Shown here piece by piece: positions 36,139-49,625 of a stretch of 64,000 bases of DNA (positions within the stretch are counted from its first letter, which is position 1; each line of letters opens with the position of its first letter). Both the position numbers and the translations under genes were made by a program. The DNA is from Gonatopus flavifemur (Eukaryota; Arthropoda; Insecta; Hymenoptera; Dryinidae), in assembly GCA_018340375.1 (NCBI GenBank), contig JAFFJZ010000006.1:10062001-10126000 (forward strand), written 5' to 3'. Under the pieces are notes generated by a model. That model did no database searches. It worked only from the letters and a program-made list of their open reading frames with translations, and had not been told where the DNA came from.

Positions 36139-38325
36139 CGGTAAAATACAGAGGACGCAACAGAGCGGTCAGGTGAATTCGAGATGGCTATATCGGTGAA
36201 AAGGGAGATGGCAAAAAAATAATAAAAAGTATAGAGAGTGGACAAAGTGGTCGAGAGTGGGAAGACGAGGGAACGCAATTCACCGTTGATAGGAGACGTA
36301 TATGAAAAAAAAAATAGGGAACGAATTTATCGATCGATGCGCGTATACAATGACGTTAGTTAAAAATGCCAAATTTTTCCCTCCAAAAAGTATAATAAAG
36401 AAGTTTTCCAACGGTTTGTGTTTAATCTTGATCTTTTATCTGAAAAACAAATCTCGAAGATAAGTATACTTTCACAAACGTTTGTCTCGTGTTTCGCGTA
36501 TAAATAGATTTTCGAGAAGACTTGTTAACATCATTACCAGTTGAACGGCTACCAAAGTGAAATATAAATTCGAGATTCGAATCTGAAATCTAAATTACAG
36601 CAAACATTATATTATGTGAATTCATAAAATCCCACGAACATTATAAATTCACAGACCCAATAATAATTCTAATCTATATCTCTTTGCGCAACCAGTTCTC
36701 GTTGGTTTACCTGTACTTTATAAAGGTTGGAGATTACGCTAATATAAGAAAAACGTATCCTCTTTTTGTATGATTATTTTTTTTAGGTATGTATATATGT
36801 ACAAGTAAGAGGTGGTGAAGATAAAGTACACGCAGGTAAAATAAAAAACAGAAAAAGAAGAGGAAGAAGATGGAGGTTGAACAAGTATAGCAGCATGAAC
36901 ACGCGTGTATACGTACACTCTGTAGAGATTCGAAGGACGATGTAACGACGTATCTTGAACAACCTATTCGACGATAAGGAGTCAAGGAAGATCGTTCACC
37001 GCTTGTTCCGAGGAGAAGATCATCGCGTCGTCGATGCACAATGGCTACGTGACATTACCATTGAACGATTTACGATCGTACCTGCGAATCTGCTGAATAC
37101 CTGTGAATAATAAGCACTCGTTAATAAGCCCCGAACGAATAAGATCGAACGAATGTAATTAATTTTCGTGTATAATTCAAACATCGAGAAACAAGCTTTC
37201 GAGATAATATTGAGAATAAATCGTTGAGAGTATATTATTACCCGAAGAAAAGATAACGATATGATTACGAAGGTGTTCATTTCGATAACAAAACATTGTA
37301 TCATTCTCTTCGTTGTAAAAGATATAGAAATTCAAGATTCGTAATAAGCATTGAGGAAGATAAATTGGAATTTATTTGAAAAATATTTCCCGAGGAGGTA
37401 GAACATAAGATACCGATATATAGAGAAAAAGACGTGAGCGAATTGTTGAAGAGCTTGGAATGGAGAAAATCGAACGGGATATTCAACTGAATTGGAGCGG
37501 AATTGACAAATCAACGTACTGGTACAAATGTAAAAAGAAAAGACGTCTATCGGTCAAGAGAGCTATTGAAATCATACAGGTGTGGGGTCGGGGGAAACAG
37601 GGTAACAGGGAAACACTGGGCAAGAACAAAATGTACAGAAAGAATGAGAGATTTCTAAAGCAACGAGAAACTGTTGCGCGCCTGATATGTACGAGATAAA
37701 AAAAGGCGAGAAAAGAAGAATATCTGTGAGAATTGCTTGTGTAAGAAAAATAAAAAGATTGTGGATGAAAGTTGTTTGAAAACTTATCAGGAAAGCGAGT
37801 AAATAATAGCAGAACTTCGAACAAAAGGTCAAGTTTCTTGACTCAATATCACCTCTATCCTGTTGTTTTGAATTCACAAAGTCGCGAACACTCTTTTGAA
37901 ATCTTTTAATCCTTTTATCCACAAATTATTTGCACCAACTGCATCTCCGTCAAGAACAAAAATATTGTAACCACGTCAAGGTGAATCGAATTATCTTATA
38001 GAAGATTTTAATATCCGTTCGCGGTAGACATTTCAAGTACAAAGGATGGAAAGGAATCCTTTGGATTCATGAGAATACATTTGGATATGAGATGGGGGAG
38101 AGAAGGAGGATCGTCAATTCCCATGTCATGGATATGATATCGACGCCACCTATCGAGACACGCGTGCGATAGATGATACGTCGATCGTTTTGAATAACAC
38201 AAACACTCTACGGCGCCATTCTCGATGGCCCATCACTTTATACATGACTTTGAAAGAGAGAAGAGAATCTCTTTCTATCTATCTATGCATACAGCTTTTC
38301 GCACAACGACGACTACGAAGACCAC

Positions 38326-38364
38326 GTCGAAGTCGAAGTCGAAGTCGAAGTCAAAGTCGACATC

Positions 38365-38396
<32 letters not shown>
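38326..38396. repeat. (GTCGAA)6 followed by (GA)n
   Basis: Six hexamers (GTCGAA with GTCAAA and GTCGAC variants, 38326-38361) run into a GA dinucleotide tract with one AAA interruption. Confidence 0.94.
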
Positions 38397-39751
38397 ATGC
38401 CGGAGATATGGATACGTCGATAAGTTTCGCGACTTTCCATTGAATTGCAAATTCGTCGCACGGAGTTTTTGAGAAATAAGGATAAAGGAAAGAGATATTG
38501 TGTGGATACCGCGAAAGACATATGCCGATAAAAATAAAACTTTGACTTAATCGTATTTTGGAAAAAGGTATCAAACTTTCGAATCTCTCTTTCTCTCACT
38601 TTTGAACATACTCCATGAAATCCTCGTCCTTTCCTCGTGGTCTGAACTCGACGGTGCTGTGTGAAGAACGCAAATGATATTCAGTACTCTTCATTTAATT
38701 TCAACCAAGTACTACATTTTAACGAAAAGAGAAAAGTGGGTATGACAGAAACGACGATGTCGCTGCTACAGAACGACTACCTTATCCCAGACATGAAAAG
38801 AGGAGATGGCTCTGAATACAAAAAACGTCAAATGTAATGAGATTCAGAAAATTGAAAGCAGACTGGTAAAGGGGCTAGGAGGAGACATGAAAATAACAAA
38901 CAAAATATCAAGGGGAAGAGGAGAAAAAGAATTCACACGGTCAGAGGTTGTATTCAATTATAATGCTAAACTCGTGCGGAGATTATATCCGAGGATTATT
39001 AGCGAGAGAAAGAAATTTAACTTTATGTAAGGCGAGGCTGGGAATAATCTGGAGCAGTTTTACGTGTCGAGTAGTTGTTGTTTCATTATAATTTAATCAC
39101 GGGGATAATTGGTTGGAAGTACGGTTTTTGTTGTGTTCGAGGTTGTGTGGAGCATCCCAAAATTACCTGGCTAGAAATTTGTTTCCTGGATTTGATTACA
39201 TTGAGGGACTTTTGATAAACTATGGAAAGTCTTTGGAATGTCCGGGAATGGAAACACTGGCTGAGTGCTTTTGCCAGAAATCCCAGTACTGGCAAATTCA
39301 CGGCGAAGTAGATCACGTGTGGATTCTACGTTGGTTGTTGTTGTTTTGACATAACTGCTCACGGTAATGCAATTGGAGTAGAATTTACAAAGTAAATCAA
39401 ACAGCTCTGGGAGAAATCATACCTATTGGATAGTTCAATGGCCCATATCAGGGCCAAGAATACGATTAATCTGCCTGAATAGCGTCAAGAAAGGTAAGAG
39501 GAGGGCCTAGAATGATTTCTACTAGGGAGAACTCGGTAGTAAATTCTACATGAGGTGTTACCAACTCTGATTCGATACTAGCACAACCCGTGTGGAAATT
39601 TCTCCGGGCGTCCTGAATTGAATATAGACCCTGTATGGGCTTATATTGGGTATCCAAACTCAGGATGTCCTAACCTTAGCCACTAAGGGGCCTAGTCGGG
39701 TTGCTGATATTCAGCCTGATTTCTCTCAGTCAGGGACACCCCGATATAAAG

Positions 39752-39990
39752 CCCATATGGGGCCACGCTGTATTACCAATTTCTTCCCCAATTTCAAAAA
39801 TCTGGGCACACCAATCACAGCCTCGATAGGGCTTTGCAAGGCTTCCCGTATTCTCCCGACGATCTTGATTCAAGCATACTTGTACACAACCCATGTAGGG
39901 CCAAGCTGTATTTCCAACGTTTTCCCCGTTTGGGAAATCTGAATGCACCGAACTGCAGTCTGCATAGGAGCTTGCTCTTATATTAATTCC
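39752..39990 (+). repeat. 138-bp direct duplication within the nest
   Basis: The segment from CCCATATGGGGCCA (39752) recurs from CCCATGTAGGGCCA (39890), with CTGTATT, CCAA, TTCCCC and AAATCTG in register afterwards. It is diverged and the second copy is incomplete. Confidence 0.7.
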
Positions 39991-40785
39991 CTAGTAGAAA
40001 TTTGGCAGGGAATTCCCTGATATTAGAAGCATGGTCCTCGTGAGGCTGCAGTAGGGAACTCCTAATTAAGGAAAACTTTTAATCATCTTATCAGGTCCTG
40101 ACATGGCATCCTGTTTAGGACCTTACAACAATGTAACGTGAGGTTGTGGACAGGTCCCAGTCAGATTTTCCCTTTCAGTAACTCAGACATGGTATTCCTA
40201 TCAGAGCCTGATCAGGATTGTCTTCACTCATCCGTATTTAAATTGTGAGGTAACTGTCAAGATATCTTGATCAGTACCTGATCAGGATTGCCTTGCCTCA
40301 TTCGTATTTCAATCATGTGATAACCGACAAGACAGCCAAATCAGGACCTGATCAATTCAGAACGATGAATGTATCAAACTATTCAAAATTTTCACACAAC
40401 TCATTAGAAATTTACCGGTGTTTTTCAAATGTTCAACTGAGGTCTATTTGGATCATCAGTAGAATTTCTTCTGTTGGGGGAGTTTCAAAAAATTTTATGA
40501 AAAGTGAATTCTATGAAAATTAAATTGAATGTTAGAATATAGCTTAGATGAGGTCGTGATTGGGAATCCCGCTACCACCCGGATCAGGTCCTGGTTAGGA
40601 ATTCACTTACTACCCTGATCATATCCTGATTGGGAAACGTTTGGTTTTCCTGGTCAGGACCTTGTCCTTTCCCTGCGTTACATTTTTGTCAGGGCCTTAT
40701 CAGATACACAAGTCAGGCCCTGAACGGGAATCAGGCATGCCTGATCTGGACCTGATGTTTTCCGTATCAAAATTTCTACTGGGGT
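39989..40785. mobile_element. ~797-bp non-autonomous element with CCCYAGTAGAAATTT ends
   Basis: The left end CCCTAGTAGAAATTT at 39989 is matched by CCCCAGTAGAAATTT reading inward from 40785 on the minus strand. The interior is rich in CCTGATCAGG and TCAGGTCCTGA words and has no transposase. CCC-starting ends resemble piggyBac-like termini, but I see no clean TTAA duplication at both sides, so the superfamily is undetermined. Confidence 0.6.
40207..40370 (+). repeat. 70-bp tandem repeat anchored on CCTGATCAGG
   Basis: CCTGATCA occurs at 40207, 40277 and 40347, exactly 70 bp apart. The sequence between the first two pairs aligns (ATTGYCTTCNCTCATYCGTA and onwards). Confidence 0.8.
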
Positions 40786-41869
40786 TCCTTTTTTGAATAT
40801 AAACCCACTTTAAAAAGCAAATTTACTGAAATCGTATTGGTAATTACGACTTCTTGCGGTGTATGTCCGCAGGTTTACTATCGGTGAACAATTCCAAGAC
40901 TGAATGAGGCTGTTCTGTTTTTTCGATACAGTCCGATAATGTATGAACAAAGTAATGTTGAGTGAAATACCCGAATAGAAATTAGAATTGGACCATTCCA
41001 GGCCCTGTCTGGACTCGAGTCGAAGTGGTCTGGGTACAGATAGGGTCTTGAATAGTCCAATTTCCAATCGAGGAAGTTTCCTCCTTGCAATATTCATTCA
41101 ATTTGATGGTATTCGCCACAATTTATTATCCTTTTCAAGGTCCTAGTTTCATCGCCTACATTAGCTTCATCATGTGTGTCCTACATAGGCCGAAGTTGGG
41201 AATAATATGCAGGCCCTCAAGATTAATGCGTGACAATCCTGTCTAGGCCCTATAAGGGTAACCAAAACAGGGCCTGAAATAAAACGAGGACGCCTAGTTT
41301 GACCCAAACTGCCGCCAAGAATTAATTTCCATACGGGAATTTTGTTTTCCTAAAACTTGGGTTTTTGCTCAGCCGTGAAGATTGAGTACTGGCGCAGAAC
41401 TGTCTGTCTGAGGGAAGCCTTTGAAATCCTCTTGAAATCCGTTGCCAGTTGAAAAACAATGATGATCCTGAATAGGAACCGTTTTTTTTTTGCCGAACTC
41501 CGGCAAATACAACTTTGCCAGTACTGTGCCTTTTGACAACTCTGGCAATTTCCCATGGGATTTTTATGAACTCCTGACGGATTTTTCCGAATATACAGTG
41601 ACAGAAATCACATGGGGAATCCAAAGAGATTCAAAATTGGGAAAGTTTTGAGGAACTTTCGAATGGCTGAAGATGTGGGAGTTATGATACACTTTGAGGA
41701 GTTGATCCGAGTATTATGCTACCTGGAAATACATAAGAAGTCCATAGAAAATCAGAGATTACGTATTTCCGCGGAACTTTTGGCGGTTTTCAATAATGTG
41801 TTATTTCGAAAAGCTCTGATTTGTATCCCGGAAGTTCTAATTCGATTTAATTTTTAAATCTCCCTGGAT

Positions 41870-42318
41870 CCTGGTAGGAATTTTTCTGGGCGCCCCACTT
41901 GCCATCCATGTACTAGATCAAACCCATGTGAGGGCAACTAGATAATACATTCCAGATAATTTGACTTTGGTGCTCGAACATTCAGTTGGTTTATGTAGAT
42001 TTTTCATGCTTCGACTTATCGAACAGTAAGATTGATAGTCCATGAACATGTCAAACGTTTCAATTTGTCACTTAGGATTATTTTATAGGAATAAATTCGA
42101 AAGCAACGTATTCAACTTGAGATTACATTTGAAAATACATGAAAAGCATGATTCCAGGTTTCTAATTAGCAATTTGAACTATGTATGGTACCAATTTCCT
42201 GGGACATCTGGGTGGACACAGGCTAGAAAGTGCGTTACAAAACTAGCTAGAAACCAACTTGACATCTGGGGAAACTAGCAGGGGTCCATCTAATTCCCAA
42301 TCATAATTTCTGCTAGGG
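41870..42318. mobile_element. Possible second element with degenerate CCYRGTAGGAATTT ends
   Basis: CCTGGTAGGAATTTTTCTGG at about 41870 reads inward toward CCCTAGCAGAAATTATG on the minus strand at 42318. The match is weaker than for 39989-40785. The sequence just inside the left end resembles 39587-39640, which suggests related copies. Confidence 0.4.
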
Positions 42319-45300
42319 AAGTTACCCATTCTGATTCTGGATGACCTTGTCAGAGCTAAATAAAACACCGGTTTGACCTGATGACAAATACCAGTCGGGA
42401 GAGATTTCGATTCCTCTCTTAATTAGAAATTCAAGTGTTCAGGAAAATAAATACTCCAACGCCTTCGTTTTCATCCTTCCAGCCACACACTCTATTCGTT
42501 ATTTAATCATGAAATCGAAAACCCATCCAATCACACGACGAAGGCGACATACCCTTTCCCAAGTTTCCATTTTTATCCCATAATATGTATATTTTATGTC
42601 TCGAATGGCGAGCTCGTTCGTGTTACGCGGAACTTTCGTGTTCAGCTGAGTACATCGACAATAATACACCATTTCTTTGAAAACGTTCTAGACATGCTAG
42701 AGACGACGTGTTGTGGCTTTATAGAAAGTTCAAACCGATGCGAGATTAGAGCATAAACGAAAGAACGAATGAAACGAACGAACGAGCCTACAAAAAAAAA
42801 AAAGCAGCGGATAAATATGCTTCTAAGAACGATAGTGATCTCTATTCGCAAGGATAGTTGTTTCTTTGACTTTGAAACTGACACCTAACCCCACGTTTTT
42901 TGTTCCTCCTTCTTTTCTTCCCTCGTGATCTTGGAGTTTTAGCCCGACCAACTCTATTTGAGTCGAAGAAAAAAGTATTACACCGAGTATTCGGTATTAG
43001 TCTTGATCTCCATCATCACATGTTTGGATCTCTCGCTCTTCCCAGGGCCTCGAACAAAGTGTCGAAAAGAAAAGAAAAAAGAGCTTCTAAAGAGCTTGAG
43101 AGTCGTTTGATGAATAGGAATGAAAAATAACAAAGAACATCTGTTATTCCTTTCGTGCGAAAAAGTGAATTAAGATCGCCGATGCGATTAAACGCTATTC
43201 TAAAAGTATAAAATGCTCCTTTATTTATAAATTCTTCGCGCGTGGAGGTGTGAGATAATACATTCACGGAGAAAGGGAGTGAGAAAAAATCTATCGTCCG
43301 TTGACGATTTCAATTTTTGCGATAAAGTAAACCCGTGGATACACGGAATTCATGAATAAACACATGCTTTATGGACAGATTACCGCGTATATACCTGATA
43401 TGTTGAATCTATTCGTATATCTAGCCTAGTTTAATTTCGTCGTACGTCAGCGAATCGAGATACCACGACTTGTTCAGCCGATTGAAATTGTCCAATAAAA
43501 TCATCCGTCTTCAAAGCTTGCTAGGCGATTTCTTCAGAATCCAGAACATTAGAATATCTGTCGGATAACAGAGAACATGAAATGAGTTGTATCTTTTATT
43601 CCTTCTTCGTGGGAGAGATTTTGTAGAAAGAGAGAAAAAGAACAAGAAGAATTTATTCTCCTCTTTCGCGTATTCGGGATATAAAATCTTGTTGCACGAA
43701 CATTGAAGATCTGATAAATGAGGAAATAAAAGAGCTCGATCGTCTTGGTCACATTTGCATTTCACGTTGAGTGAGAATAAAACGATGAGGATTACGATGA
43801 TTATTATAATGATAAGTATAATAATGATGATGAAGGTACAGCGAGTTAAGAGAAAGGAGGAGAAGGAGGACGTGCACGTCCCCGTTCGGCACGTACAAAT
43901 TTACGGACCTTCTCCCCAAACTACTACGGTACAATCAAATATGTAAATGACGCTGATATTTGTCGGTCGAAGCAGCACCCTGCGCGTGTAAGAGCATTCC
44001 TTCGTCGATATTATGCTTTATAACTACGTTAAGTCGAAAATTCTGTTGACGAATGAGTTACACGTACAAATAAATCCAATATCAGCATCGGTCAAACGTT
44101 TGATATTCTCGTTCGAAAGCTTCCGGAGTTCATTTATTTAACCGGTAAATATGTATTTAGAAATATAACAGCAGCTATCCTATGCAAACGATTCTTATTC
44201 ATCTACCATACATTCGCTTCGAATATTACACTTCCATCACTCTAACTCGAGGCATTAAAATCTTCCATTCGATCGGTCGCAATTGTTCGTACGTGCTCGG
44301 CACAATGAATTATTATAACCAGAATTTTTAGCCTCGGTATCTAAGGTATCTATCCTACACATGATACATGAAGCAGGAAACGAACGATTTGCTTGTTGCA
44401 CAATAACAAATAAATCCAATATCGAAGACGTGGAATAAAGTGTTTATATTCCTTGATTTAACTATGACCGGGAGAGGTCCAGTTTGCTTCCATTAGCCAC
44501 CGATCATCGCTGAAAGGTACTATCTCGAGTGTCTCAACTTTCAGTAACGTTCACAATGATTCTCCCTCGTTATATATACCGTAAAGCAATTCCGTTCCCA
44601 TCCTGTTCCTCCATCGTTTCATCCAACATCAATTCCTCAGGGCGACGTACCCATGACTGGAATTATTATCTCTGACATACCGAAAGGAACATTACATGAG
44701 CGTTCTTGTTTAAAGCTTCTATTCTATTACATCTAGGTCGATTTGATCATAAATATAATAACCACAACACAACAAAAAACATCATCGTATCATCGTGTTT
44801 TATAATTACCAATTACAACAGAAGAAAATTCGATTTTCTCGTTCAATTCTTCGCATAGTTTTCTCATTGTTCCAATGAAGATTGTAAGCAAAAAATAAGA
44901 TGAACTTTCTCGGGAGTTCGAGGGAGTCGTCTCCTCTCGTCATCTGCATCGCGGTTGAAGAATTTATTGATTTCAAAGAGAATGAGGGTAGGAAACGAAT
45001 CTATCCTTCAAAATGGTTGAGTCGTTATTCTTCCTTTCATTGTCTCGTAAAACTTTTTTCTTATCGATATCTTGTCGTAGGTCTTATTCCTTTATTTTCA
45101 ACCTCCAACGGATAATATACCGTAACTCGTCACTTTGAGGCGCCAAGATGCACGAACGACTCACGACCGACTTCGTGTTTCCGCGTCTTCAACATAGGAG
45201 GTATCCACCAATACTTAACAACTCTTTTCGTGGCCGGGAGGGCAATTCTGAAATCCTCCTTTGTTCCAACTGGGTTCAAAGGCAAAGCGATGTATCTTAT

Positions 45301-46925
45301 ATATATATATAAAATAAAGGTTTACCTACCGCAGTGATTCGTGAAAACGTTGTGGAATGCCAGTCCAACGCCTGGTGATTAGATTGGATTCTCTGGGAGA
45401 AAGATTAATGGGGAGATGCCTTGGGAATAAAATCGGAATACTCGTGCGCAACTTTTTCCGCTCATAGTATTTCTATTTAAAATGAAAAAAAAAGATACGT
45501 GTGATGATTATTGAATTTAAATGCCTGCCAGTCGATCGACCTGATTTCCAACAACACACATCATCGTACATTGTGCGATGTTCCATCTACTATCGTCCCG
45601 GGTTGTATATATCAATGACGTCATAATAACAGAGTACCAAATTAGAAACCGTCGACAGGGTCGATGATTTGACTGCCATGGATTTAGTTACGATTATAGC
45701 TTACAGCGTTTTAGGTAACCAGCCTTTCGGTGTGTTTGCACCGATGTAATACATTATTAAGTTAGCTGCAGCATGGCATAGACATGTGTATGTTTATCTG
45801 GATGAAAATGATAGGGTGAATTAGGTTAAATTTGGACCACCCGCGTTGTGGATGGTATTTATGCGTTCCCTCTCTGCGCAAACAAAACATCAGGATGGAA
45901 ACGATGACGAAGTGTCGGATGCACAATCTATTTATTCAACCGAAATACAATGAGTTCGATATATTTCGACTCGTCTCCTACGATATTTTTGACGCATGAA
46001 TTTTTCACGTCTAATCGATCCAACAGATGAAAAAAGAAAAATACATATAACTGCATTTCCACGCATAAAAAATGTATGTGAAAAGCAGGTGTTTTGTATC
46101 GAATGATGCATAAATCAAACCTTGCGATGAATCAGAATTAGGAGATGAGATATTGTTAATCGCAGAACCAGTAACTCTGGATATACAACATCCCTCATTT
46201 CCATATCGCAACATGATGAAGCTCTCATATAAAGTGTATATGAGATGTTCATTCTACATTTTTCAAAGAAAATGTGTAGATACTCGTTGAAGAACATTAT
46301 AGGGAATTGATAGTTGAGATATGAAAACAGATTCTTTGCTTTCCAAAAATAAAACGAAGGAAGAAAATGGCAGAGTATATACACGTATATATACTTTATG
46401 AGTACACAAATACACCCCAAGAAGCTAATAGCTCTTCCGCGTTCGAGCTGAACCACTCGAACAAACCTAGACCAACTCCTTTCTTATCCAAAGAGAGCGC
46501 ATTAATCTCGTACCTTCCGCGCGGATAAAGTGCTTCCGATGGTTGTAGCCTCCCTTTCTCGTACCTCTTCCTTTTTATCTTTACACTCCTTCGATTTGCC
46601 CTCTTTGTTTCTCGACGAGTGTTTCCTGCAACTATGAACTCTCATTCCCTCCTCTCTCTCTCCCACCTAAATTTCGAGCATTCTCAACTTTCCTTTAATT
46701 GTGAAAATCTCACGATACATAAAATAATTCATTTTCAAGAACGAAGAATCGAAAGAAACGTGAAAAGCATACATATATTCTCTCTTATCATAATTTTCCC
46801 AACACATCCACGGTTGTTGACTGAAAGTGGCTCGTTGGGAATCTAGTGTTCTGAAAACGATGGCACGTCCCTGAGGACCCTCCACTGAATTTTTCGCTTC
46901 GAAAACCATAGCGAGGACTCTAGAA

Positions 46926-46948
46926 AGTAGTAGCAGTAGTAGTAGTAG
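46926..46948. repeat. (AGT)n microsatellite
   Basis: AGT triplets with one AGC interruption. Confidence 0.85.
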
Positions 46949-49598
46949 CGACAGTCGCAGCTAGAACTCAAGTTCCAAAACCAAGAATTCAGAGTGTATA
47001 AACTCGTACTCGTTCGAATTTTATCATCCTTTCGTTCAAGAATCTATGTACATTTTGTAAATTGAAACAGGAGGTGAATCTGAGAGAAACTGCGAAGCGT
47101 TTAAAATACGAGACGATGGTATTGAATTCTTCTTTCCGTAGTGTAGTCAAAGACTTACAACTATGAACAACTATGAGAGAAAAGCTGAATTTATTATGTT
47201 GCGAAACAAGTCCCGATGGAAGAAGTAGAAGTTCTTGAAAAGTAGTTACCAGGGTAAAGGATCTTTTCCCTTCCCTTCTCTTCTTTCTTTCTTAGCAATA
47301 AAATTAAAGTATAATCTGTTTTCAAAATTGCACCGGTTTTACTGACCTATTTCAGGGTTATGTATCGTTCCAGGATTCTCTTCGTTATTAAGATCCTCCA
47401 TTCGTTTCTCTTTCCCTTCCGTTCGAAGTAGGTACTTTTCCACCGAATTCTCTTTCTCGAGAAAGGCCGAATGCAATCTTTTACCTATGCACGATTTCAA
47501 CTTCTCAAGATTCATACGAGGTATGGTTTTGTTGTCGAGGAGTCCTTTCGAATACAGCAAAAACTTGTTCCTCGTGTTGTATATACATATATGTATGTAT
47601 AAACGTGTGTGTATATGTGCTACCATGTTACAGTAACAGGGCGATAAAATTCGAGTCTAATCTCTTTATAAATTGCAATAACTCAACCCAATGACCCATT
47701 TTACCCTGTACTTTGTTCCTCACGTGTCTCCGATCCTACGGACAATTTATTCCCTCTCCCAGTGCCAAGGAATTTTATTCGAATTACTACGGGGAATTTA
47801 TTAAAATAAATTTCCATGGGGATGAAGTAAATTTGACAGTCAAATGATATAACACCGAGAAGAGGATGGAGAAAAGTCCGTGTGTGTGGGTGTATGCTCC
47901 CGTGCAAGGACCTCGAGAGTATGGGATTTATAGACTTGACCCTATTATGATCATCCAAAGATGGTAAATCATATTTTCAATAAACGTCGTATGTGAAAGG
48001 AATGTGTGAGAATCGATAGGTAATAGCCCGAAGGTCTCAAAGTTTCACGGAATTTCGGAGGATTTATCAATCTTTGGTTCAGAGATAGATACATGTGTTG
48101 TTGGAAATTTCATTATTCTTCCCCGATTCTTGATATTTCGAATCGAATTTCATTCAACGGATGGATATCACAATTGGCCTGATTCGAGAACATAATGCTC
48201 TTTCGTACATCTGAAATCTACGTATGATTTATCGATTATGTATATACAAAATCCTGAAGGAGAAGGAGAAAAAGAAGAAGAGAATTTTCTAAGAATGTTC
48301 GGTCTTTGAAATTGAATTCAATACACGTCTATGGATAAAAATGCCAGGTTCTAGAAGCTAATAATCTGCGATGTTCTTCTCTCAAGTATGCGGTTAGAGC
48401 TCGATATCGGTCTGGATTGAAAAATGGTCGAGGGATTTTTCCCTCTCTTTCTATTTTACTTCCTCTTTTCGCGTAAGGAATTCGTAACGTTGGTCATACG
48501 TCAGTCTGTGGATCACCCTAATCATCTTCTTCCCACGTCGGGGGATTTGGATTGACGAGATAGTTTTTCCTCTCTGTTTTATACGGAAAGGGTGGATAGA
48601 TATAAATACTTGAATAGCTAACCAACTGGTTTAGCAGACACGTCTTGTCCTTTTTTACATCAACATCTTAAATCTCTCCTTTCGTTTATGATCCTACTGC
48701 CAATCGAGAGAGAAAAAATGTACAGGTAAAAAGATTGAAAGTTTTAGTTTTACCGATCGTCAAAGAGACATCAAATTTGGTGATTTCACATCAAAGGGTT
48801 CTCGAACCCTTACAACGACGGTTGCGAATCGCAATTTGTTACCTAGGCGATGTCGTAACCGCAACGCGTACAACCATCGTCGGGGGCCCCTAACGATCTC
48901 GAATACTCCTCGCTAGGTGCATGCGCGAGACGAACCCCGGGGGAGGAAAAAACCTTCCTCTCAACGGGGAACCTGAACAAATTAACCAACGTGTAGGTAC
49001 GTTAGGTAGTACTCCCTCTCAAAATTCACGCAGAGACATTCGTCTTTGGCTTTCCAACCCTATTCCCCATTCCCCGCAGAGGGATCTATCATTCAAACGA
49101 TGCCCTAATTACATTCAAATGAAAATTTTGTAAAATTCTCTACGCGCGTGAATGAGAGTCTCGAGTTAAACTACCGCGTGTAAACGTAGATTATATTCAG
49201 ATAGCAACTGTTCGATCCAATATAATCCGGCAATTATCAAATAACGAGCGATTAGTCGACCTATTAAACGATTATTCCCTTAAAGCGATGAGTACGGGGT
49301 TTCAAGCTTCGAGCTTCGAGCTTGGAGCCTCGGCAACCATCGCTATCGATGACAACCCCAAACCCAAACCTCACATCTTCCAATTTCATTAACTCTTATA
49401 CAAACGTGCTTACAATCTCACTCAATATGCTTCCGAGCTGCCCTGGAAAAGCAATCCACTTCGAAGGTACGATACCTCCATGACGATTTGCATAATCGAA
49501 ATATTCAAGAATATTAATACCTTACGTAAATAGAAAGGATTATTCTATACCTACTACACCCACAGGTAGCTATTATTCCAACAAAATGGTTTTTTTTC

Positions 49599-49625
49599 CT
49601 TCTTCTTCTTCTTCTTCTTTTTTTC
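49599..49625. repeat. (TTC)n microsatellite
   Basis: About seven TTC units flanked by T-runs. Confidence 0.88.

Larger units (their letters stand above)
23881..39109. other. Non-coding stretch with microsatellites, no gene recognised
   Basis: No conserved coding exon, RNA gene or complete transposon is recognisable over about 15 kb. Frames of up to 128 codons overlap on both strands and often contain translated simple repeats (poly-Ile at 30337-30393, Pro-Leu at 34225-34272, Arg-Glu at 36099-36134). The only non-simple structure I found is the duplicated segment at 35551-35638 and 35990-36073. Purine-rich tracts resembling unstructured intron sequence are common. Confidence 0.65.
39110..42420. 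mobile_element. Nest of decayed inverted-repeat elements
   Basis: This 3.3-kb stretch contains several overlapping repeat layers and no coding frame. An outer layer has arms in opposite orientation: GCCAGAAATCCCAGTACTGG with a neighbouring TTCACGGCG near 39270-39306, versus GCCGTGAAGATTGAGTACTGG-like sequence near 41374-41395. Inside it, ends of the form CCCTAGTAGAAATTT occur in both orientations: 39527 (reverse), 39989 (forward), 40785 (reverse, CCCCAGTAG), 41870 (forward, degenerate) and 42318 (reverse). Interior sequence is dominated by the palindrome CCTGATCAGG and by GGGCC/GGCCC words. The pattern suggests insertions of one non-autonomous family into an older foldback element. Exact limits are uncertain. 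Confidence 0.6.

Noticed and set aside
48790..48880. Possible tRNA T-arm (AAGGGTTCGAGAACCC on the minus strand)
   Set aside because: The loop has the wrong size and no A-box or cloverleaf can be made upstream.
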